Shown here: positions 53,752 to 64,000 of the stretch, in pieces
How positions within the stretch are numbered: position 1 is the stretch's first letter
Layout of the letters: each line of letters opens with the position of its first letter
From: Phytophthora colocasiae
Taxonomy: Eukaryota > Oomycota > Peronosporomycetes > Peronosporales > Peronosporaceae
Direction: 5' to 3'
DNA: 64,000 nucleotides
Assembly (NCBI GenBank): GCA_018806915.1
Contig: JAGKQI010000047.1
Location: 1,116,001-1,180,000 of the forward strand
Position numbers and translations under genes: made by a program
Notes under the pieces: generated by a model
Seen by the model: only the letters and a program-made list of their open reading frames with translations
Told to the model about the DNA's origin: nothing
Database searches by the model: none

Positions 53752-54777
53752 ATGCGCAAGCTACCTTCCGCTGCCAGCGCCGGCAACCTGCGGCAGCTCG
53801 TGGAAAACGCCACGGACGTCGTCATCTCCACGAGCCATGGCTCCTCCATGCTCATGCCGCCTACAGTATCCGATACTGGCAGCAATGGTATTTTATCCAG
53901 CAACTCAAGTGAAGGCATGTCGGACATGCGTTTGAGTATGGACGTCAATATGCAGCAACCTACAGCCGCTGATACCAATATGAACATGGCTACATCCTCC
54001 ACAAGCGACCGAGGTAGCAAGAAGAGTCTGGCGTATCTTCACACCAAGTTCCACGAGGTCATGACGGACGACCATGGCAAAACCTTTGAACGGCGGATGT
54101 GCAATTATTGCGATGCGGCATTTTCGTTTAAAGGTGGAACTACCAGTGCAGCATTACGCCACGTCAAGACAGCACACCCAGAGAAGCTAGCGTACAACGT
54201 CGAGAACGTGACGACAAACGCAACAATGGAGGACCAAGGAGATTTTCCGGGTGTAGACACTGCTGCACAATGTGCCTTGACAACTCTGTCAAGTGCTGCA
54301 AATACTGTGAACTTAGCCGTTGACGAGCGCGTTGTGTCATCCTCGACTACTATTAAAGATGAAAGCATTCATCGGATCAGGAACGACAGTATCGTGGATG
54401 TTACTCCAGCGACGCCTGCTAACAGTTCGGTGAACGAGTCTGAAGAAGAAACTTCTGTACAGATGACGTCGCTACCTCGTGAAAGTCAGCAACTAGCTCA
54501 AAAGCGGAAGCGAGAAGCTACTGGCTACGGGGATGAAATCGCTTCTAATGGGAAAGTTAGTCGAGTGGATCGTAACGCAAGCCTTACGGCCAGCCAAGTA
54601 GCCATTCTACACTTCCGGCACCATTACGTCAATGAGCTCCCGCAGCCAGCTATGCGGTTACGGTTTGCCAAGCACATGACGCACAATGTTGCGGATGCGG
54701 AAATGTACAACGTTCTGGACCCGGATACGCAGCTCGAGTACGTCCGAGAGTTCGCGTCTACAAGCTATCAGCAATAA
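53752..54777 (+). CDS. BED-type zinc-finger protein
   Basis: 341 codons, single exon. A Ser/Met-rich N-terminus precedes a BED-type finger at about residues 98-143: FHEVMTDDHGKTFERRMCNY, with CNYC, and RHVKTAHPEK supplying His-x4-His. A low-complexity Ser/Thr-rich middle, KRKRE basic signal and a helical C-terminus (VAILHFRHHYVNELPQPAMR) follow. BED fingers bind DNA and are common in hAT transposases, but no catalytic domain exists here. It is probably a host regulator, perhaps derived from a transposase. It ends 25 bp from the convergent FYVE-like gene. Confidence 0.75.
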   Translation: MRKLPSAASAGNLRQLVENATDVVISTSHGSSMLMPPTVSDTGSNGILSSNSSEGMSDMRLSMDVNMQQPTAADTNMNMATSSTSDRGSKKSLAYLHTKFHEVMTDDHGKTFERRMCNYCDAAFSFKGGTTSAALRHVKTAHPEKLAYNVENVTTNATMEDQGDFPGVDTAAQCALTTLSSAANTVNLAVDERVVSSSTTIKDESIHRIRNDSIVDVTPATPANSSVNESEEETSVQMTSLPRESQQLAQKRKREATGYGDEIASNGKVSRVDRNASLTASQVAILHFRHHYVNELPQPAMRLRFAKHMTHNVADAEMYNVLDPDTQLEYVREFASTSYQQ

Positions 54778-54802
54778 TAAGTTATGGTGTATTTGGTCCT
54801 GG

Positions 54803-56824
54803 TTAAAAGCGGCCGTAGAGATCCATCCGGAACGTATTGCTGCTCTCCTGCTGACGAGCCTTTCTGGCATCTCGAGTCGAAGCGCTTCGACGAACTGTTG
54901 GCGTCCCAGAATTTCTCTCAGCATTTAGCGCTGGTGCTGATCTCGAGTGAACTGCACAGGAATCAGTGATACTACGACTCGACTTGACTATAGAAGCTGC
55001 TTTTGAAGTTGTTGCTTCGTGCACAGGGAGAGAAGTCGTTGGCATCTCACGACGGCAAAAGCTTTGGTCTTTTAGCTCTTCGAGACGTTGTCGCCGCTCC
55101 AAATACAAGTGATGAGCTCGCTCAGCCTCACTATGGGGTGAGTCGTCACTGTCATCCGAGCAGGCATTCTCCGTTTCCAGAATCGTTTTGGCCACAGGAT
55201 AGACTTCGGCTACAGTATATTCTCGCTCTCGGGTCACAGGAGGGGCTCCATTCTGGCGAGGAAGAGACACACGGTTCGCTGCTGCTTCAGCTGCTGCCGC
55301 CTCTGGATTCGCGAGGAAAGTTGTCTGTCTCCATCGTTTTCCGTGCCAAGGGTCAACATGTGCTTGCTCCTGTTCCGGTTCCTGTTCTTCATCCAAGTCG
55401 GATGCTTCTTCATATAAATGTCGTCTTTGAGGGTTATCACTGGCTCGACCAAAGACGTCGTAGTTCTGGAATAAACCCTCGTAGTTTGGCGTGTGTTCTT
55501 CTGCTCTTCGGATCATGGTTGCAGGTAGACTGTGTCTCCGTCTTTCCCTCTCTGGTCGTACGTTCGGTTCCCTTTTATCTCGAGTCTTCTTCCAGAATTT
55601 AAAACTGTTCCTGCCACTGCTCTCGCTGGATCCCGAATAGCTCTCTCGTTCCTTCTCTCTCGAGCTCCCTCCTGTTGAACTACCACCACTGTTAGCAGAA
55701 GCTGACGTGTTGTGTTGTGCGTTCTTCTTCGCTGTCAAAATATCGATCCTGGCGCTGCATTTGTGGCAGAAAACGTCGGTCTCCGGCTCATGAGTCCGTG
55801 AGTTGATTGAGAAAATAATCTTCGACTCAAAGCACTTCGAACATACCGACTTCTTGCAGATACAGCACGTCCTCAATGGATCCGTCACTTTCTTCCTCGA
55901 GCCACAGCGTACACACGTCTTACTCATCAACACTGGCCGTCCTTTAGCTTTCCGCACAAATCCACTCAGTTTCTTGGCACGAGCACAAACCGGAAGCCTC
56001 GTAATCATCAACACTCGATCTGCCATCTCCGTATCCGCAGCTCTTCTTGAAGACGCCGACGTCCGACAGTCATAATCGACCAACACAAAGCATTCGACCA
56101 GATCCTCACACACTTTACGATACAGGAAGCAAAACGCCATATCTGCTCGTCTTAATCCCGGTCCTCGAGCCACATTTAATGGCCATTCGGGTTTGTTAAT
56201 CGATAGAATCACATGATACGCCAATTCCTGATTGCCTTCTTTATCGCTTTCTTCAGCCAGAGCCACCCCCATGCGCTCGTACGTTAGTAAATCGCACTCC
56301 TGTCCTTCTCAAAGTGGTAAATTGTTCCCAATGTTGACATTTTTCTTCCACGAGTACCATTTCACCCCTGCAAACCGGAATGGAGCTGCACGAACCTGTC
56401 GACGCTCTGCAATCATCAGCAGCGCAGCGTCCACAGCTGTATGTCCGCTTGGATTCAAGATTGCTTGTGTCGTAAGCAGACCCCTGTCTTCTTCAACGTA
56501 GAGACCCCCTAGAACATCGTTTAAACCGGCAGTGAGGAAGCCATTGGCGATGACGCGCCGTTTGTGACTATCTACACCTTGACGCACCGCGGAGACTGCG
56601 CGGTGCACTGAAAATTGGTCTCTTCTCGCCAGGAATTTCCACTCCGTCGGATCTAACCGAGAACTGTCGAAACCTGCGAAAGCTGCGAGTGTTTCGCCCA
56701 GCATTTCCTCGCTGCGACGGTCCAACTGGAAGCGCTCGTCACGTGACAATGCGTGCATGACGGCGGTGGAGCTGTGCACTGCCAGGGGGGAGAAGAGGGA
56801 GTGGGAGGAAGTGGATGTAGCCAA
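54803..56824 (-). pseudogene. FYVE-like zinc-finger protein with START-like N-terminus, interrupted by one in-frame TGA
   Basis: Two frames in the same phase, 56824-56309 and 56308-54803, are separated only by TGA at 56309-56311 between NIGNNLPL and EGQECDLLTYERMGV. The N-terminal part (RFQLDRRSEEMLGETLAAF, NGFLTAGLNDVLGGLY, VKWYSWKK) resembles the START-like region of oomycete FYVE proteins. The finger is MSKTCVRCGSRKKV, RTCCICKKSVCSKC and VFCHKCSARI, a Cys-rich FYVE variant lacking the full basic R-HHCR patch, so phosphoinositide binding is uncertain. The tail is long, Ser/Arg-rich and charged. No GT-AG intron of plausible length removes the TGA. It may be a nonsense mutation, a sequencing error or two genes. 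Confidence 0.7.
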
Positions 56825-57003
56825 GGGAAGTAATATATGAGTCTATGAGTCTGAACGCACTATTTTATGTGCTTGACACGACTGGACTGGTGAAGGTGAC
56901 CGGCTCCGTAAGGGGGAGTTGAAAGAGACACTTACCTGGTCGTTTGATGCTCCAACCTGCACGTGGATTGAGTGTTGAGCTTTTAACTACTGGTTCGTTA
57001 AGT

Positions 57004-57035
<32 letters not shown>

Positions 57036-57055
57036 CATCCGAGTTGGTATGCTTT
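56825..57055. other. intergenic with GT and T tracts
   Basis: (TG)n followed by about 14 T at 57008-57035 lies just past the stop of the coiled-coil gene; it is the 5' flank of the FYVE-like gene. Confidence 0.5.
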
Positions 57056-58207
57056 TCAAGGACGAGGAGGGTTGTCGACTGGGTCCATAATGGCAAGGTA
57101 TTCACGTACTTCCGCCGGCGATTTGCCAGCCTCCACGAGTTTCGTCAACACTTCAGCACGCAGCTTTTGCCTGCCCTCGTCCTGTTTCGCGCGCAGTTCG
57201 CTCTGCTTGAGTTCGAGCTCCTGCTGTTTCACAGCGAGTCGTTGGCTCTCCAGTTGGTCGTTCACTGTAGCAACTTGTTTCTCAGCGTGATCGTTCACCG
57301 TTTGTGTCGAAGAAGTAGATGGTTGGGTCTTTGGCTGTATAGCTTCGTCATTCACCACTGGTGTCACGGTCGCCTCCTTGACAGGACTCGAAGGTGCATG
57401 CTCCTCCGCTTCCGGCACAACATGTCCCAACGGCCGTGTCTCCGGCAGTCTCGCTCTTCGTCTCGGCGGTGACGAAGCTTCTTGACCCTCACTCAGCGTT
57501 CTAGCTAGCGGTGTAGCTATCGACGGCTCCTGGAAAACCGCCTCGCTCTCCCTGGTCAACAACGGAGATCTACTGCCTTCGGACCTCTGTCCAACACTCT
57601 CCGACCTGAACCTGGCCACCTCTCGATCCCCGTCGGGGCCAAACAGCGCGTCCACACGTTGGTAGAACGTGGGTAATTGGTCCGGCGGGTTCTGCCGCTT
57701 GGCCTTCCTGTAGGCGGACATGAAGCTTTCAAAGCGGCTTCGAGCCGTTTTTTCGGACCAGTCCGTGAGCGCCACCCGGTTCATGTGCTGCGCCAGCGAC
57801 CTGTAGCCTTCCGTCTTCTTGACACGCTTGGGGGGCGGAGGTGACGACGACGCCGCGGCTGCAATGGCCTGTTCGTTATTAATCTTCACGGCGCTAACAG
57901 GTTTCGTCAGTAGGTCAAAGTTTCCGGGCAGTTCGAGCCACTGCAGCAGCGTCTGGCGCTGTGCCGCCGTGGTGTGCGAGTATTTGCGCTTGCCTAGCTG
58001 TACTGCACCCGGGGTGTCCGTGTCGTGGCCGCTGGCGGCGTCGGAGCGCGGGGACGCCGGCGCCATGACCTGCCGGGCGCCTGGCATTGAAGCCATGTGT
58101 GACGCTGCGCTAAAAAGCGCTTTCTTGGGGGCTGCACCCTCGGAACCTAATGTGCGGCTCTGGTGAAAGCACTTTGGCAAAAGCGTTTTGAATGAAAAGA
58201 AAAGCAC
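57056..58207 (-). CDS. coiled-coil protein with helical DNA-binding-like N-terminus
   Basis: The 383-codon frame starts at 58207, but MASMPGARQ at 58094 is the more credible start because the first 37 residues are hydrophobic and atypical. The N-terminal part reads KYSHTTAAQRQTLLQWLELP, then a long Ala/Ser/Pro linker, then YRSLAQHMNRVALTDWSEKT and RFESFMSAYRKAKRQNPP, a pair of helical, Trp-containing segments that could be a Myb/SANT-like fold. A Pro/Ser-rich linker leads to a C-terminal coiled coil (QRLAVKQQELELKQSELRAK) and a helix ending at DNPPRP. I do not recognise the family. No lesion is seen. Confidence 0.65.
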   Translation of the reverse strand: MLFFSFKTLLPKCFHQSRTLGSEGAAPKKALFSAASHMASMPGARQVMAPASPRSDAASGHDTDTPGAVQLGKRKYSHTTAAQRQTLLQWLELPGNFDLLTKPVSAVKINNEQAIAAAASSSPPPPKRVKKTEGYRSLAQHMNRVALTDWSEKTARSRFESFMSAYRKAKRQNPPDQLPTFYQRVDALFGPDGDREVARFRSESVGQRSEGSRSPLLTRESEAVFQEPSIATPLARTLSEGQEASSPPRRRARLPETRPLGHVVPEAEEHAPSSPVKEATVTPVVNDEAIQPKTQPSTSSTQTVNDHAEKQVATVNDQLESQRLAVKQQELELKQSELRAKQDEGRQKLRAEVLTKLVEAGKSPAEVREYLAIMDPVDNPPRP

Positions 58208-60956
58208 TTATTATAAAAAGCAAAAGAGTCAAGCACTACTGCAGATGCTCGCTCTAAATGTTGGTCAGCTTGGGTATTATACATGTAGTTCATTGTAACT
58301 ACACGTTCAAGGTGTAGTTTGAGAGACGCACGCTTTTTGCAAGAACGCATGTGCAGCGACAGATTATGCTGCATGTTGACACGGATGCGATCTCGAAATG
58401 AACGCGTACGAGTTTGGCAGTGCGATCTCGAAATGAACGCGTACGAGCAGTGTCGTTGGAATCCGACTATCAACATGAAGAGAGGAGTGCCTACTGCTAG
58501 ATAGGCAAAATGCAACTGCATAGATCGAATTTGCACTGGTGCCTTTCAACGTAAGCTTATGACTCAAGCTCAGCAACATACATTTCGAAGTACTTTATCT
58601 ATGGTTGTCGTTGCCAATTTCGTTGAGTTTGGGTGGCGTTAAGAAACACCAGAGTACAGGTTAAAAGCAAAGAACTCAAAATGCAGGACACGTACCCAGA
58701 AGACAAGGAAAATATCCGCAATGCTGATCCACGCTACGATACCAGTAAACTGGAAAGTAGCCGGACTCGCGCAACAAGCCAAAATGCCGAATAGGAATTA
58801 CTCTGCAATGTAACAGCTCGTCCATCATGCCAATTTTGCCTCCAAATAATCCATGTAAAGTACAGTACAGTAAACAACGGGACACAAATTCACTCCTCTT
58901 CGTCAAAAACAACAACCAAGTCAACAAGCCATACATCCACACCCCAACAAAATAAAATACGTCCACCCAAAGTTATCACAGCATATTCAGTCGAAAGCCA
59001 CAAAACAACGAGAATTCGCCACTTAACATCATCAACTTGTTCACAAACACAAACCCACCAGAACAACTGGCAACGAAACGATCGCTATTTCCACAGACCT
59101 GCACGCCACAACCTCCCAAAATGTGAATTCAAACCACTTGCAACACCACACCTACGCTTGTTTGGTTTTCTCAGTCCATTATCAAACACCTCCTTGCCAT
59201 TGGTCCCATAATCAGCATCATCTCCAATCGACTGCAGTACCATCTAAAACAACATCACCGTCAATAGCCACCCAACAGAAAAACACTTTCTCGAATCCAC
59301 AAAAATCGCCTACAGCCACACCAACACCAACGGGGGAAAAACAGTGGCGAAACAAATCTACCATCGAGAAGAAAATTGCCTGCCACTCAACACTCATACC
59401 CAATTGCAACAAAACTTGGTACCAAACAAATCTACATCGTCAGTCGAATGAACCGTCCCCACACCCATGTCAACACTGCGCAACCGACTCGTCCACAATG
59501 CATTGGGATTCATAAAATATACCAAACAGAATACTTGAAGTCATCACCAAATCAGCCACTCTGTCTTCTTCCTTATTGCTGCGTTCTCCTTCGGTCTTTT
59601 ACATTTCTACACCTAGCGACACACACAAACAAAAACCCGACGAAGGACAGTTCTCTGCACGCCACAACCTCCCGAAACGTGACTCAAAACGCAATACAAC
59701 CTACGCTTGTCTGGTAAGCACGACGGGGCTTTGACAACATTTGCACACCTTTGGCTCTTTGCCTAAGTAAAGTGCACCACCCACCAACAAAACACCACCA
59801 ATTCTTGAATGGAGAAGAAAAAATACCACGTACTGAAGTAGATCTGCAAGTTCCATTGGACTGTACATGCATGTAGCACGAACGTTTTAACCAAACTTTC
59901 AAGCAAGAGCTGTGCGTACCAACATTTTGCATGTCTTGAATTGTAGCATTGTGTGCATTGATATAGCTCCTGCAAACGGCAAGAACGTTGCGCGGCGAGT
60001 CCAAGCAGATAATGAAACTAATAAAGACGTTGGTACTTCCTGAGGGTGACGAGATTGCCGCGAAGTAGCGCTTCCTGCATCCCACGACTTTGTTTTCCAC
60101 TCAAATACGAAGGAGCTCCATCAAAAAGAAAAGCAAACCTTGCCAGCGCCATGCTAATATCCAAAATTGCTTCCTGCATGCCACGTCTTCGTTTTTTCAA
60201 CCCAATAGTCGTAACAGTACAAACAGACTTGCCTGGTCTCCCGCACTTTTCAAGATGAATTCATCCAGCAGGTGCTCAATTACAAGCCGAGGTGTAGATA
60301 CCTTCTTCGAAGCACATCCTACACTCCACGATTGTGTTGCACATCCCCAGTATCCTTATACCCAGAAGACGCACCGTCAAATGCCAAAGACTGAGCGAGA
60401 ACAGACAACAAGAGACGAACGCTGAAGTGGTCTACATCACACGTCAAGAAACCCAAGCTCGACGACACAAGAAGGAGGAAACCAAAGCCATACTGGGCCT
60501 ACCACACAGATTGAGTGACAACTGGAGTCCTCTACAGCCGCTTGAGCTCTTGAGCTCTTGGGGCCACTTGAGCTCTTGGGGGTATGTTCCGAAGTGACAA
60601 GGAGCGGAAAAACGCGGAGACGAAGGTGCGACAAGGTTTTCTGTAGATATGATTGGCTGAAATTTAGCAATCGGAGACACGTTGATTGGCGGAATGGATA
60701 CTCGTGCTGACTCTTTTCGAAGTCTTTGTCAAAAGTGATATACTGAATACAAGGTTTAAATCATTTGATTTAATGGTGGTCAGCCAATCAAAATCCCTTT
60801 GGAACGGTCGTACTTTAAGATTTACATAGTGATTCCAAGTGAAAATGGGAATGAATTTAAGTTTACCATGTCAGAATTGACAAAAATGGACTGGCATCTG
60901 ATCTGCATTATCAGATTTTCACACGTCACAGATTTAACATCCAACCTCAGAGTCAG
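58208..60956. other. 2.7 kb gene-poor tract with local repeats
   Basis: No convincing gene. A direct repeat, CTGCACGCCACAACCTCCC then AAA-GTGA-TCAAA, occurs at about 59099-59165 and 59655-59716. CTTCCTGCAT(C/G)CCACG recurs at 60071 and 60170 on either side of a minus-strand frame reading MQEAILDISMALARFAFLFD, which looks coding but is unidentified. GAGCTCTTG is tandemly repeated at 60545-60582. An AC-rich stretch spans 58960-59480. Confidence 0.4.
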
Positions 60957-62612
60957 ATGGCGGCGCTTCAAGGTGCGCACTTGACCGCTCTGCTGCATTG
61001 TGATGTGCTCTGTTAACGCGCTTGTGGACCTTCGTACTGCATTGCACCGTGTGATGTTACGTCTGCGCAGCTTCAGATGTGGTCGGACGCGTCGAATCGC
61101 TACAGAAACTTTGTCTCAAAGCAATCGGACGAAATCTGCAGCACTTTTGCAAGTACGACGAGCTGTCATTAGCTTGAATGGGTCGTACCATTGCATATTT
61201 CAACTGTTACAATGTTTTGCTAGCTTGAGGTTGCATCCCACATTGGTGGAGACGTTGTCGGTGCAGGAGAAGCAGCTCCTTTTCACCTACGACCTGTCAA
61301 GACTGGATGTGTTCGAACCGCAGGTCTATCTTCAGACTATCGACAATTGGTGCGACAAGGTGGACCGCAGGAAACTACAGCGGTGCGTCGGAATCAATGG
61401 ATATACAATATGCATGTACTGACACTGCTATTGGCTACGAAGACGCGGACATTTTGTCCCCAAACAAGTGGATCGAGCCATGAAACGTTTCCTTCGCTAT
61501 GTGCTACAGCCGTCCACCACAACTCAACACGATCAGCCATTCCGTGAGCTCAAAGCTGTAAGTATACAGTGGTGTGTGCGTAACGAATGGTTCTGCTGAA
61601 TGGAATGGTGTCTGCAGGCTTTGGGCTTGACTGCTTCACCAAAGTTAAAATTACGATCGTCGAAGAAGCCCCGCAGGAAATGGATTTCTGATACTGAAGA
61701 GAATTTAAGCACGGGCGAAGATAGTGCTCTTCCGCATGTGAATATTCCTCAATCTTTTTCTCAGCACGAGACTGTGTGCTTCCGATTGCCTATTGCGAGT
61801 GTTGGCTGTGGAATCATCGCGGTAGGTTCGTCTTGCTCCCAAATCTGTACTTTTCTAAGTGGATTTACCTGGTTCTGTAGGGTATTTTTCAGCACTCGGA
61901 CTCAATTATGAAGCTGCGTCTGAATAACTGCCAGATTGCAAACGCGGGGGCGATTCTTCTCGCGAATGGGATACGGGTAGGCTGTACAGCGGCCAGCATC
62001 TATTCACGGGGCGATGCTAATGATGGTGTAAACAGCACACAGCAACGCTCGAATTGCTTGATATCAGTAATGACAAATCCGTGTACAGAAGCGAAGAGTC
62101 CATGGACAACGAGGTCGGTGATGCTGGTGTTCGAGCCATCGCGGTGGCCCTGGAACAAAACACAAGTGTCAAGGAGGTAAGCTAGACATTGTTTATGAGC
62201 GCCAATGCTTCTAACTACGTACATGTACATTATGAGCAGGTTGATTTGAGCAGAAACCCTGTTGGTTCGTCTGGGGCACTTGCTTTAGCCTCAATGCTAC
62301 GAAAGAATGCGAACCTCCAACGCCTATTTCTTGATCAGTAAGCGTTAAGAATCTGGAACTGGAGCACGAAAAAAAAAACTAGAATCTAACGAATAGTGTT
62401 GCAGTACATTGATTCAGGACTCGGCTGAAGCTATCATTGACGAATTTCAGGCTTCAAAGTCGTGAGTGGGCATGTTGAGTAAGTGGAGTTCCCACTCAAC
62501 TAACGTACTTCTTTCATGCAGGCTCAATCGATTGAGTATGTTGTGGTGCAGTCTTCGTCCAGGCGTTGGAGCTAGGCTAGCTGTAATCCAAGCTACTAAA
62601 GATGTGTCATAG
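60957..62612 (+). CDS. leucine-rich-repeat protein, ten exons
   Basis: Exons 60957-60972, 61071-61164, 61224-61382, 61443-61557, 61618-61821, 61881-61976, 62036-62176, 62240-62337, 62405-62461 and 62522-62612 join in frame to 356 codons plus TAG. Nine introns are about 52-98 bp. Early exons read SDVVGRVESLQKLCLKA and HPTLVETLSVQEKQLL. The later ones are LRRs of ribonuclease-inhibitor type: MKLRLNNCQIANAGAILLAN, LELLDISNDKS, GDAGVRAIAVALEQNTSVKE, VDLSRNPVGSSGALALASML and LQRLFLDQ. Such domains bind proteins. The exon 2 donor (GTCATT) is weak. It ends 124 bp before BBS5 on the same strand; a shared cilium role is conceivable but unproven. Confidence 0.75.
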
Positions 62613-62736
62613 TGACGTGACCTAATTGAAACTCTAATAGCGTTCACCTTCCGTTCGAACTGCTCACAAGCTGAGCCTCAGTCGAGCAGCCGCGCCGTTT
62701 TGAGCGCAGTTCCAGTTGGTTGATCCTTTTTCAGCA

Positions 62737-63783
62737 ATGGCGACGGAGATCCGTGCTGCACCCGAAGCCGTGACATGGCAAGATCGAGAGATCCGCTTCG
62801 ACATTTCGGCGGCGGCCATGCACCTCCGCAAGGGCGAAACTCTGGTGGACGCTATCAACTCGGTGGAGGACACCAAGGGCAATAACGGAGACCGCGGGTC
62901 GCTGGAGATCACGAATTTGCGACTGTTGTGGGCCTCGCACAAGTCGGTCCGTACGAATTTAAGCATCGGCTACAGCTGCATTCAAAGCCTCAAGATCCGC
63001 ACTGCCACGTCGAAACTGAGGGGCAGCACGCAGGCGCTGTACGTCATGACCAAGTACGCTAACAGTCGCTTCGAGTTCATCTTCACGAGTCTCGTCAAGG
63101 CCAGTCCGAGGCTGTTTACGACTATCCAAGCTGTTTTCAGGTCGTACGAGACCACCAAGCTCTACCGGGAGCTGAAGCTTCGAGGTGCCATCATCAAGGA
63201 GAAGGAACTGACACTGCTACCTCACGAACAAGTGTACACGAGACTCAATGGTGTTTGGAACTTATCGTCCGACCAGGGCAACTTGGGGACGTTCTTCGTG
63301 ACGAACGTCCGTATCGTGTGGCACGCCAATCTGGCTGAGAACTTCAATGTCAGCATCCCGTACATGCAGATCAACTCTGCTCGTATCCGTGGCTCGAAAT
63401 TTGGTCCAGCATTGGTGATTGAGACGTCGGCAGCTAGTGGTGGATACATTTTGGGCTTCCGAGTGGATCCAGAAGAGCGACTTCAGGAGCTATTCAAGGA
63501 GATGCAGAGCTTGCACAGTGTCTTCTCTACGAATCCCATCTACGGTGTGGAGTTCGAGATTGAGGAGAAGCCTGCGCCATTGGAACAACTCAAACAACCG
63601 CGAAAGATGGACGACGTGGAGATCGAGGAGGACTATTCCAGCTCCATGGACGCGTTTGCAGCCTATTATGCGGCTGTGAACAAGAACCAGGACCGACCAC
63701 CAACTTTCTCCAAGGACCTCGGATTAGCGATCGAGAGTTTGCCCGATGGATTTAGTGTCGGAGACCTCTGGTACGTCAACTAA
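62737..63783 (+). CDS. BBS5: Bardet-Biedl syndrome 5 protein, BBSome subunit
   Basis: 348 codons, single exon, start ATG at 62737 ([20 protein letters not shown]). Two tandem PH-like (DM16) domains are evident: [37 protein letters not shown] and [15 protein letters not shown] in the first. [40 protein letters not shown] and [20 protein letters not shown] form the second, about residues 190-270. The C-terminus ([20 protein letters not shown] then VGDLWYVN) is the conserved BBS5 ending. BBS5 is a subunit of the eight-protein BBSome, which moves membrane proteins through cilia and contacts phosphoinositides. Its presence fits an organism with flagellated zoospores. The length equals the family norm and it is intact. 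Confidence 0.96.
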   Translation: MATEIRAAPEAVTWQDREIRFDISAAAMHLRKGETLVDAINSVEDTKGNNGDRGSLEITNLRLLWASHKSVRTNLSIGYSCIQSLKIRTATSKLRGSTQALYVMTKYANSRFEFIFTSLVKASPRLFTTIQAVFRSYETTKLYRELKLRGAIIKEKELTLLPHEQVYTRLNGVWNLSSDQGNLGTFFVTNVRIVWHANLAENFNVSIPYMQINSARIRGSKFGPALVIETSAASGGYILGFRVDPEERLQELFKEMQSLHSVFSTNPIYGVEFEIEEKPAPLEQLKQPRKMDDVEIEEDYSSSMDAFAAYYAAVNKNQDRPPTFSKDLGLAIESLPDGFSVGDLWYVN

Positions 63784-64000
63784 GCTGTAGTATCGGTAAG
63801 GGTATTGTTGCTGGGGCAGATACTGGGCGAACGGATAATACTTCGATATCAAGTACATTTTAGCATTTACTGAGCTGGTGGGTATGACTGGGAGGGGCTG
63901 ATGAGGCTGTTCGTCGCTTCTCCATCGTCGCTGTGGGGTAAAGATGCCGAACGTGGTGCAGCAATCCGGAAAGTCTGTTGCTCTGTGCTCATCAAACCGT
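63784..64000. other. 3' flank of BBS5
   Basis: No further gene is supported before the window ends. Confidence 0.4.

Noticed and set aside
54105..54368. Minus-strand ORFs in the BED-finger gene
   Set aside because: Antisense shadows without domain or composition support.
56309..56350. Short intron removing the TGA in the FYVE-like gene
   Set aside because: The only in-frame choice would be about 39 bp with a poor donor (GTCAAC), too short for spliceosomal introns here.

Overview
The window reads as nuclear DNA of an oomycete, most likely a Phytophthora-type member of the Peronosporales. The evidence is a necrosis-inducing (NLP) family gene, compact host genes with short GT-AG introns of roughly 50 to 120 bp, an oomycete-style initiator plus flanking promoter region in front of the trypsin gene, a BBSome gene (flagellated zoospores), FYVE-like zinc-finger proteins of the kind abundant in oomycetes, and a mix of copia, gypsy, pogo, Merlin, PIF/Harbinger, hAT, piggyBac-like and Mutator-like elements. 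The genus is inference; no species-specific marker was recognised.

Layout. (1) 1-7.0 kb: a degenerate minus-strand Ty1/copia element split by a 2.6 kb pogo-like DNA transposon flanked by TA. (2) 7.4-8.0 kb: a 508 bp MITE. (3) 8.5-14.1 kb: a 5'-damaged NLP gene, a cluster of palindromic hairpin repeats, a secreted trypsin-like protease, an ecdysoneless/SGT1-family gene, and a duplicated tract carrying an NLP tail relic. (4) 14.1-17.4 kb: a four-exon Kelch-repeat/coiled-coil gene. (5) 17.6-36.6 kb: a transposon graveyard with piggyBac-like and copia relics, an uninterrupted (AG)52 tract, a Mutator-like relic, a whole Merlin element with 8 bp target duplications, fold-back repeats, tRNA-like SINE candidates, and decayed fragments of an anaerobic ribonucleotide reductase, a CLASP-like protein and a Ulp1-like protease. 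(6) 36.6-50.4 kb: a hAT pseudogene, the LTR-gag-protease end of one gypsy element, a chromodomain-like fragment, and a second gypsy element split by a second pogo copy. (7) 50.75-53.44 kb: a PIF/Harbinger element whose transposase and Myb/SANT-like genes both appear open. (8) 53.7-58.2 kb: a BED-finger gene, a FYVE/START-like gene with an in-frame TGA, and a coiled-coil gene. (9) 58.2-60.9 kb: gene-poor DNA. (10) 60.95-63.8 kb: a ten-exon leucine-rich-repeat gene directly followed by BBS5.

The host genes do not form one pathway. The structure is two gene islands (8.5-17.4 kb and 53.7-63.8 kb) separated by about 36 kb of nested repeats. The most informative items are the two pogo copies with different disabling lesions and a shared tRNA-like leader, the Merlin element with a spliced transposase, the apparently intact Harbinger pair, and the class III ribonucleotide reductase relic. 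All calls come from reading the sequence; no database search was run.
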